Notes under the pieces: model-generated
Seen by the model: only the letters and a program-made list of their open reading frames with translations
The model's database searches: none
Told to the model about the DNA's origin: nothing
Source: Clavaria fumosa
Taxonomy: Eukaryota; Basidiomycota; Agaricomycetes; Agaricales; Clavariaceae
Direction of reading: 5' to 3'
NCBI GenBank assembly: GCA_951802425.1
Contig: OX637801.1
Coordinates: forward strand, 2,418,001-2,482,000
Length of the DNA: 64,000 nucleotides
Program-made: the position numbers and the translations under genes
Shown here: positions 57,963 through 64,000 of the stretch, piece by piece
How positions within the stretch are numbered: position 1 is the stretch's first letter
Layout of the letters: each line of letters opens with the position of its first letter

Positions 57963-59726
57963 GTGATGGCAGACCATGTCACCCCACCTGTAGCCCAACC
58001 TATGAGGCTTGACCTATCTGTTGCCCCCTTTGATGGGCAGAAAAGGAACTTCTGCACATTCCTCCGATCACTTCGCCTCTTGTTTATGGCAAACCCAACT
58101 ACCTATGCTACAGACCTGGTGAAGGTCCTCTTTGCTTTGAGCAAAATTACTGGAGATGGATTCGCTGCTGAATGGGCAAATATGAAGGTGGAAGAGATCC
58201 TGGGTAGTGGCAAGGCCAGAACCTGGGCAGAGTTTGTGGAGGAGATGAAGCGAGTGTTCGATGACCCGAACAACCATGCAACTGCCCTTGCCGATATTGC
58301 AGGGTTGAAACAGGGTGCCACAATGGCACCAGAGTTCTTTGCGAGATTCGAGACGCTGTTCCGACGGGCAGAGTTGAGTGCAGAGAAGGACTCAGGAATC
58401 CTGGTCCATTGGCTGGAGTTGAACCTGAGTAGGAGGTTGGTGGAGAGGATCTATGGTGTCTCCCCGATGCCAGAGACTTATGGAGAATGGAAAGTGCTGG
58501 CAGAAAGACTGGATGCCCAGCAAAGGCAATTTGACGCGATAGTCATGGAACAGACACCACGACCCATTGTGACCCCTGCACAACCTTTTGCGACCCCCAT
58601 GCAACCCACCACGACCTTTTCGCGACCTGCCGCAACCATCTCATGCCCTCTGAATGTGGCCATGGGCCAGGGATGTGCCCCTGCTGATGAGAGACATTGT
58701 TTCCGATGCCACCAGATTGGGCATGCCATCTGTTTCTGCCCCCTGCCTGACATGCATCTGCAGGTCCCAAGAACCCGAACCTGTGGAGTGCCAGGTACCC
58801 CCCGAACAATGGAGGGTTACCAGAGAGAGATTGTGTTGCTCCAAGCAAAACTGGAGCCACTTGAGAGAGAAAGGAGGACTCTGGCTGGGGAGAAGAGTTG
58901 TTCCAGCCCCCATTCCATCCCTGTGCCTGCAGCAAGTATACTGAAGTATACTATCTTGCAGCGGAGACATACCCGAATTGGGGCTGAGGTGAAAGAGGAA
59001 GTGAGACTGGCAGAGCACCCAACCAAGGTGCAGCCAGAGGTGGAGAAACATGTGCCACAAGAGCTAGCCATCCAGGTGCACTTGGAGGCCCTCAGCACTG
59101 GCAAGTGGGCTATGATGAAGGCCCTTGTCGACTCAGGATGCACCAACTGTTTCATGGATTTAGAGTGGGTGAAAGGAGTGGGCCTGGAGCCATCTCCCTT
59201 GCTGAACCCGATCACAATGTACAATGTGGATGGGTCACAGAACAGAGAGGGTAAAATCCAGTTTGGAATTGAGCTGCTGGTGAAGGTGGGTGACCATTGT
59301 GAACAGGTCCATTTCCTGCTGGGAAAGATCCAATCCCACAAGGTCATCCTTGGGCATGACTGGCTCAAGCGACACAACCCTGACATCAACTGGAAGAAGG
59401 CAGAGCTGAGCCTTACCCACTGCCCCCCACAGTGTTCCCCATCCCCTCGAGCCCCTGCACCCCCGAAAACGAGTACCCTTGCATCCGCAAGGATTCCAGA
59501 CACCTGTTTTCCCAACTCTGGCCCTACCCCCGATTGGCCCAGCCGCTACCCTTTGGTTTTTAGTGAAGCGAAGTGGGATGAGCTTCCCCGCTCCCAACTG
59601 GACTTTGATATTAAAATCGAGTTCAAAAAGGACCCAGAGCACCTCTCCTCCAAGCTATACTCACTGACACGGCAGGAGATGGTGGAGATGAACCATTGGG
59701 TGGATGAGCAACTTGCTTCTGGATGA
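57963..59726 (+). CDS. Chromovirus Gag-protease segment, ends at premature TGA
   Basis: Starts MMADHVTPPVAQPMRLDLSV. Gag capsid-like region (GSGKARTWAEFVEEMKRVFD), CCHC zinc knuckle CFRCHQIGHAICFC, a basic/acidic coiled stretch (LLQAKLEPLERERRTLAG), then the aspartic protease with DSG in ALVDSGCTNCFMDLEWV and a VILGHDWLKRHNPDINW segment. The connector to reverse transcriptase begins (LTRQEMVEMNHWVDEQLASG) and stops at TGA 59724-59726. The following codons continue the same frame. Confidence 0.88.
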   Translation: MMADHVTPPVAQPMRLDLSVAPFDGQKRNFCTFLRSLRLLFMANPTTYATDLVKVLFALSKITGDGFAAEWANMKVEEILGSGKARTWAEFVEEMKRVFDDPNNHATALADIAGLKQGATMAPEFFARFETLFRRAELSAEKDSGILVHWLELNLSRRLVERIYGVSPMPETYGEWKVLAERLDAQQRQFDAIVMEQTPRPIVTPAQPFATPMQPTTTFSRPAATISCPLNVAMGQGCAPADERHCFRCHQIGHAICFCPLPDMHLQVPRTRTCGVPGTPRTMEGYQREIVLLQAKLEPLERERRTLAGEKSCSSPHSIPVPAASILKYTILQRRHTRIGAEVKEEVRLAEHPTKVQPEVEKHVPQELAIQVHLEALSTGKWAMMKALVDSGCTNCFMDLEWVKGVGLEPSPLLNPITMYNVDGSQNREGKIQFGIELLVKVGDHCEQVHFLLGKIQSHKVILGHDWLKRHNPDINWKKAELSLTHCPPQCSPSPRAPAPPKTSTLASARIPDTCFPNSGPTPDWPSRYPLVFSEAKWDELPRSQLDFDIKIEFKKDPEHLSSKLYSLTRQEMVEMNHWVDEQLASG

Positions 59727-60554
59727 ATTCGCCCCTCGAAATCCCCGTATGCCAGCCCCTTCTTCTTCAAACATGAGAAGGACAAGCTGCGGCCGATCAT
59801 TGACTACTCGAGGCTGAATGCACACCTGATCAAGGACAAGTACCCCCTTCCCCACATCTGAGACACAGTGGATGTGCTTAAAGGAGCGTCGATCTACTCT
59901 AAGATTGATGCAAAGGGAGGCTTCCTGTCTATGCAGGTCTGGCCCAAGCACCAGCACTGCTGTGCCTTCCTGATACCCCGTGGACTCTTCGAACCAGCTG
60001 TCATGTGGTTTGGACTGCAGAATGCACCTGCCACCTTCCAGCACTTCATGAATCATGTGTTGAGGGAGGAGATTGCAGGAGGACATGTCCAGGCTTATGT
60101 GGATGATGTGATTGTGTTTGCAGAGGATTTGGCAACACACCGGTATTGGATGGATTGGGTCTTGAGGAAGTTTGGAGAGAATGGGTTGTGTCTCAAACTC
60201 AGTAAATGTGAGTTTGAGAAGAGTGAGATCATCTTCCTGGGGATGAAGATCTCTCACAACCGGCTAGAGCATGACCCAGCAAAGGGTGTGGCAGTCCGAG
60301 ATTGGCCATGTCCTAGGAATGTGAAGGATGTCCAGAGGTTCAATGGGATGTTGAACTACCTCCGCCGGCACATCCCAAATCTTTCTGCCAGGGCCAAGCC
60401 ACTCTTCTGGCTGACTGGGAATGTTCCTTGGAAATGGGAGGAGGAGGAGGAAGCAGCCTTCCGAGATCTCCATCAGGCACTCGTATCAGCCCCGGTCTTG
60501 GCTCTGCCTCAGGACAAAGGGAGATGGAAGGTAGAGATGGATGGATGCAAGTAA
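59727..60554 (+). pseudogene. Chromovirus reverse transcriptase segment
   Basis: Same frame as gag: [20 protein letters not shown], then [11 protein letters not shown] second in-frame TGA lies at about 59859-59861 (after PLPHI), then YSKIDAKGGF. Catalytic YVDD in VQAYVDDVIVFAEDL, then FLGMKISHNRLEHDP. The frame is lost at about 60537-60545, where ATGG is duplicated. Confidence 0.88.
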
Positions 60555-61872
60555 CCTGGCAACTGGTGGAGTGCTCTCACAGCAGCAGACAGATGGAACA
60601 TGGAGAGTTGTTGACTATATCTCCAAGGCCCTCACTGCAGCTGAGAAGAACTATGACGTGTACGACAAGGAGTTCTTGGCTGTGATTCGGGCACTTCATG
60701 AGTGGTGGGCATACCTCATTGGAGCAGATGAGACAATTGAGATCTGGACGGACCATGCGAACCTCCAATACTTCTGGAAGCCCCAGAAGTTGAAACTGAG
60801 ACAGGTCCATTGGGTTGGGGAGCTCCAGTGCTTTGACTTTGAGATAAAGTATTGCACTGGCAAGTCGAATACAAAGGCAGATGCACTCTCCTGGAGACCA
60901 GACTATGGAGAGATGGTGGAGGAGGATGCACTGGTGCAGGTTTTCCCAGAAACGGAAGTCCGTGTGTCATTCACATTGGAAATGGAGACACTGCTCCAGA
61001 AAAATAGCGCGGTACACGTACAGAAGCCGGAGGAGCTTGATGATGAGTGGATGCGAGATTGTGCTGGACTCTGGCGAAAGGGGATAGTCACTTGGGTCCC
61101 CCTAGGAGCTCGTGAGGCTGTCCTTGAATTCGAGCATGACCTCCCTGCTGCTGGACACCCTGGGCCCTGGAAGTTGAGAGCAGCACTGGTGAAGGGTTAT
61201 TGGTGGCCACACATGGTGAAGGATGCAGATCGGTATGCCCAGGGGTGTGACACATGCCAGAGGATGAAGCCTGACCATACCAAGCATGCTGCCCCACTCC
61301 ACCCCCACCCTGTTCCTGATGGTCCCTGGTCAGTGATCTCATGGGACATAGTTGGTCCCCTCCCCCTCTCCCATGGACATAATGCCATCCTTGTCATTGT
61401 CGACAAGTTCACAAAACGGACACTGCTTGAAGCGATTGGGCTTGACCTCATGGGACTTGGAGCAGCACATCTCCTCTGGGATCGAGTGTTTTGTGACCAT
61501 GGAGTCCCTCACAAGGTTGTGAGTGACCAGGGGTCCCAGTTTGTGTCCCGCTTCATGAAGGAGTTCTACTCCATGATCCAGGTAAAGGCAAATCCAAGTA
61601 CTGCCTTCCATCCACAGACTGATGGACAGACGGAACAGGTGAACCAGGAGATGGAGATCTATCTCCGGGCCTATGTGGACCACCTCCAGGATGATTGGGC
61701 TGAGTGGTTGTTGACTGCTGAGTTTGCTCTTAACAATCGTGAGCACTCCGCAACAGGACAGACACCTTTCTTCCTTGACTATGGCCGGCACCTATGGAAT
61801 GGGGGGCTCCGCCCACCCTCGGAGGTAAACCCTGCTGCAGATGAGTGGATGGCTAAGCTCACAGAGTCCTGA
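60541..61872 (+). CDS. Chromovirus RNase H and integrase segment
   Basis: Reads MDASNLATGGVLSQ (RNase H Asp), YDVYDKEFLAVIRALHEWW, WTDHANLQYF. Integrase HHCC zinc finger (EHDLPAAGHPG, CDTCQRMK) and catalytic core Asp in WDIVGPL, Asp in VSDQGSQFVSRF, Glu in TDGQTEQVNQE. Ends at a third premature TGA (61870-61872). Confidence 0.9.
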   Translation: MDASNLATGGVLSQQQTDGTWRVVDYISKALTAAEKNYDVYDKEFLAVIRALHEWWAYLIGADETIEIWTDHANLQYFWKPQKLKLRQVHWVGELQCFDFEIKYCTGKSNTKADALSWRPDYGEMVEEDALVQVFPETEVRVSFTLEMETLLQKNSAVHVQKPEELDDEWMRDCAGLWRKGIVTWVPLGAREAVLEFEHDLPAAGHPGPWKLRAALVKGYWWPHMVKDADRYAQGCDTCQRMKPDHTKHAAPLHPHPVPDGPWSVISWDIVGPLPLSHGHNAILVIVDKFTKRTLLEAIGLDLMGLGAAHLLWDRVFCDHGVPHKVVSDQGSQFVSRFMKEFYSMIQVKANPSTAFHPQTDGQTEQVNQEMEIYLRAYVDHLQDDWAEWLLTAEFALNNREHSATGQTPFFLDYGRHLWNGGLRPPSEVNPAADEWMAKLTES

Positions 61873-62415
61873 AGAGCAGCCAAGGAAGTGATGGAGAAAG
61901 CAGCAGCTGCAATGAAGAGGAGCTATGATGTTGGGAAGCATCTGAGCCGTGAGTACTCTACAGGAGACCTGGTCTGGTTAGACACCCGGAACCTGAAAAT
62001 GGACCAGCCCTCGAAGAAGCTTGACCATAAACGAGCAGGGCCCTTCGCCATTGAGGAGAAGGTGGGGCCAGCAGGGTATCGGCTCAAGCTCCCTCAGGCC
62101 TGGCACATCCATCGGGTCTTCAATGAGTTGCTGTTGACACCTTACCATCCCCCTTCCTTCCCTTCTCAGAACCTGCCTCCCCCTCCACCCCCTACAATCA
62201 ATGATGACCACCTGGAGTATGATGTGGAGGCAATCCTTGATGTTAAGAAGGTGGGGCGTGGAGTGAGATACCTGGTGAAGTGGTTGGGATACCCTGTAGA
62301 GGAGAACACTTGGGAGCCACAACAGAACCTCACCAATGTGGCACTGCTTCTCTGGGACTTCTTCCTTGCTCACCCCAACAAGGCCAAGCTAGCTGGTCAG
62401 GACGCCCAGCCTTAA
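61873..62415 (+). CDS. Chromovirus integrase C-terminus with chromodomain
   Basis: Continues the integrase frame after the TGA: RAAKEVMEKAAAAMKRSYDV, GDLVWLDTRNLKMDQPSKKL, HIHRVFNELLLTPYHPP. Then the chromodomain (YDVEAILDVKKVGRGVRYLV, KWLGYPVEENTWEP), which targets insertion through histone marks. The polypurine tract AAGAGGGGGGTGA (62414-62426) overlaps the end and touches the LTR. Confidence 0.9.
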   Translation, partial: RAAKEVMEKAAAAMKRSYDVGKHLSREYSTGDLVWLDTRNLKMDQPSKKLDHKRAGPFAIEEKVGPAGYRLKLPQAWHIHRVFNELLLTPYHPPSFPSQNLPPPPPPTINDDHLEYDVEAILDVKKVGRGVRYLVKWLGYPVEENTWEPQQNLTNVALLLWDFFLAHPNKAKLAGQDAQP

Positions 62416-62426
62416 GAGGGGGGTGA

Positions 62427-62709
62427 TGTTAGGATTGCTTATGTAAGCCATCCCAAAGTGCAGTTGTGGAGAAACTGGGGAGGGTTGTTGGAAGGTCACA
62501 TGACCTGTGGCTGGGTTTGGATTATGTAATCATGTAAGATCACATGACCTGGGGCCTGGGCGCATCATGTGATCCGAGGGTCCGAGCGTGGCAAGTGCCG
62601 AAGCGTTCGCTATAAGTACTTTCGCTTTTCCTTTTTTGTACTCTTTTCCCCTTATCTTAGTATTGTCGTCATGACCTTATGCTTAAGTTGTTTGAGACCC
62701 AGTCTGATA
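62427..62709 (+). repeat. 3' LTR
   Basis: 283 bp, starts TGTTAGGATTGC and ends CAGTCTGATA. A 9-bp deletion and 1-bp insertion against the 5' LTR explain the length difference exactly. Followed by the TTAAT duplication (62710-62714). Confidence 0.9.
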
Positions 62710-62842
62710 TTAATGCCCTTGCAAGGTTGCAGACAGGCACTAAAGGTCGCTGTTGGTCATGTGACTTCACTATTTGCTATTTGCTATTGGTCTTTGGGAT
62801 ATGTTCAGGCCTTGATGGTGGCTTAGGTAAGCAATCCTGACA
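62710..62842 (-). repeat. Truncated LTR of a related element
   Basis: On the minus strand it starts TGTCAGGATTGCTTACCTAA, close to the chromovirus LTR start (TGTTAGGATTGCTTATGTAA), and then diverges. It is cut by the chromovirus insertion after about 133 bp. Confidence 0.65.
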
Positions 62843-64000
62843 TAAAATGCAAAGTCATATCAAGGACCTTGCCCAACAAGCAGAAAAATTGAGAGACAAA
62901 CTCAGAGCCATGATCAGAGGTGACATGCAATGGAACTCTGTGTTTCACAAAGATGTGGAGTATGAACAGATGAGCCAACTCTGTAGAGTTCACTTCATTG
63001 GTTGTCAGGATGAAAATCCCCTGCTTCATAAACCTATCAACAACCACTAGAATTGTGATTGTGGTAAAACCAGAGCTCTCAGTGAGTTGCTCAATGAAAT
63101 CCATTGAAATGGAATTCCATGGTTTCTTGGGTATAGGAAGCTGCTTGAGCATTCTCAGGTTCAAGGGAGTCCAGACCACCAGATATCCTTGCAGAGTTGA
63201 TTATTGTCAATCATGAATGAGGTGTGGAGTGTGGGCTTGTAAAGTGATGGGGCTTGGGGTGATGAAATCAATTGTCTGCCAGTAAACATTGGCAGGAGAT
63301 TCTGCAGATTGACACAGGTGTAGTCATTATCCCCCTCTTTAGGTTAGATGTCCCAATGTCTAGTCAACACATTGGGTTTCATTCCAAGTCAACCCAGGTG
63401 AAATTCAATGATGAAATTGAACAGTGAAAGGAGCTCCAACCACTGGGCTTGATGCTGGGTGAGCAGGTGGACTGTGGAGAAGTACTCAAGGTTCTTGTGG
63501 TCAGTAACAATGTTGATTGGAGTTTCAGAACCCTCAAGATAGTGCCTCCAAGTGGTGAACAGCTCAAATATAGCAAGGAGTTCCTTGTTGTGAGTGTTGT
63601 ACAGTATTTCAGTTTAGAGATGCCCAGGGTGTGGGAATGAAAAGCAATTGGGTGGACTTCACCATTGGAGGTGACTGTAGAGAGAATTGCAGTTAGACAG
63701 GTTAGAAGACTTGGAATTATCCAAAGTCTCCTTTTTGTTGTTGCTCAGTGTCAGAGCCTTGCCAGAGTCTCAGGAGATCTGCTGCCAAGCCCAGTAACAA
63801 TCATCAATTGCACTGGCTTGCTTGTGGAGTCCATGGAGCATATCCACACAGTTAACATCTGCCAGTTTATCTTTGATGCAGCTGGCAAGTCCTTTGTAGA
63901 ACTGCATACTCATCCAAATGGACTATAGCAGTGAATCTGTTGAATGAAATGGTGTATTTCATCAACTTGTGGTCCTTGTGCATCCAGAGGCATTTGAGTT
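62843..64000 (-). pseudogene. Deleted Ty3/gypsy element, extends beyond window
   Basis: Minus strand, right to left: a gag piece (QFYKGLASCIKDKLADVN, about 63880-63930), then RNase H (PINIVTDHKNLEYFSTVHLL region at about 63370-63580). Then integrase core (KPWNSISMDFIEQLTESSGF, VVVDRFMKQGIFI, VTSDHGSEFVSQFF; about 62850-63180). Protease and reverse transcriptase are missing and many stops are present, so it is a relic with large internal deletions. Confidence 0.75.

Larger units (their letters stand above)
57101..62709 (+). mobile_element. Ty3/gypsy chromovirus, complete with LTRs, coding region broken
   Basis: Full element of 5,609 bp between TTAAT duplications. LTRs 57101-57391 (291 bp) and 62427-62709 (283 bp) differ by about five substitutions plus 1-bp and 9-bp indels. 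Order: LTR, self-complementary primer-binding site, gag with zinc knuckle, protease, reverse transcriptase, RNase H, integrase, chromodomain, polypurine tract, LTR. Gag and pol lie in one frame, as in Tf1/sushi elements. Three in-frame TGA codons and one 4-bp duplication mean it is not intact. Inserted into older transposon sequence. Confidence 0.93.

Overview
This is a nuclear window from a filamentous basidiomycete. The genes are dense and carry many introns of about 50-60 nt, and chitin deacetylase, Hsp78, a Far1/Ste5-type scaffold and a Flc-type TRP protein are all fungal. The style of the mobile DNA (chromovirus, Plavaka-like transposase remains, hAT-like MITEs) suggests an Agaricomycete, perhaps close to Rhizoctonia/Ceratobasidium; the genus is inference.

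Layout. 1-25.9 kb is conserved housekeeping sequence: a TFIP11-type G-patch splicing factor (-, cut by the window edge), tRNA-Pro(AGG) (-), 26S proteasome ATPase Rpt4 (+), Sec1 (-), a GPI-anchored chitin deacetylase (-), a Rom2-type Rho1 GEF (-), carnitine acetyltransferase (+), Paf1 (+), Pro2 gamma-glutamyl phosphate reductase (+), a NASP/Hif1 histone chaperone (-), an AP180/CALM clathrin adaptor (-) and a hot-dog thioesterase (-). 26-28 kb has no gene. 28-34.8 kb holds a RING-PH-VWA scaffold (+), a decayed hypothetical gene (-) and cytidine deaminase (+).

34.8-43.1 kb is rearranged. Mitochondrial HSP78 (+) lies between two patchworks of broken copies of nearby genes: the VWA scaffold, a two-membrane-segment protein and the TRP-like protein. 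A hAT-like MITE sits directly before the HSP78 start codon. Then come the intact two-membrane-segment gene (+), the TRP-like protein (-), a Hua1-type zinc-ribbon protein (+) and a long low-complexity protein (-).

54.6-64 kb is transposon territory: a 495-bp foldback MITE, Plavaka-like transposase remains, a complete Ty3/gypsy chromovirus of 5.6 kb with 5-bp target duplications, and a deleted gypsy element on the other strand. The chromovirus has an 11-nt primer-binding site that matches its own R region, the sign of Tf1/sushi-type self-priming. It is broken by three in-frame TGA codons and one 4-bp microduplication.

The most notable observations are the mosaic around HSP78, the MITE at its start codon, the self-priming chromovirus, three GC-AG introns in conserved genes, and probable dual mitochondrial/peroxisomal targeting of carnitine acetyltransferase. 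I found no convincing new multi-gene system. Exon borders were read by eye from splice signals and family similarity.
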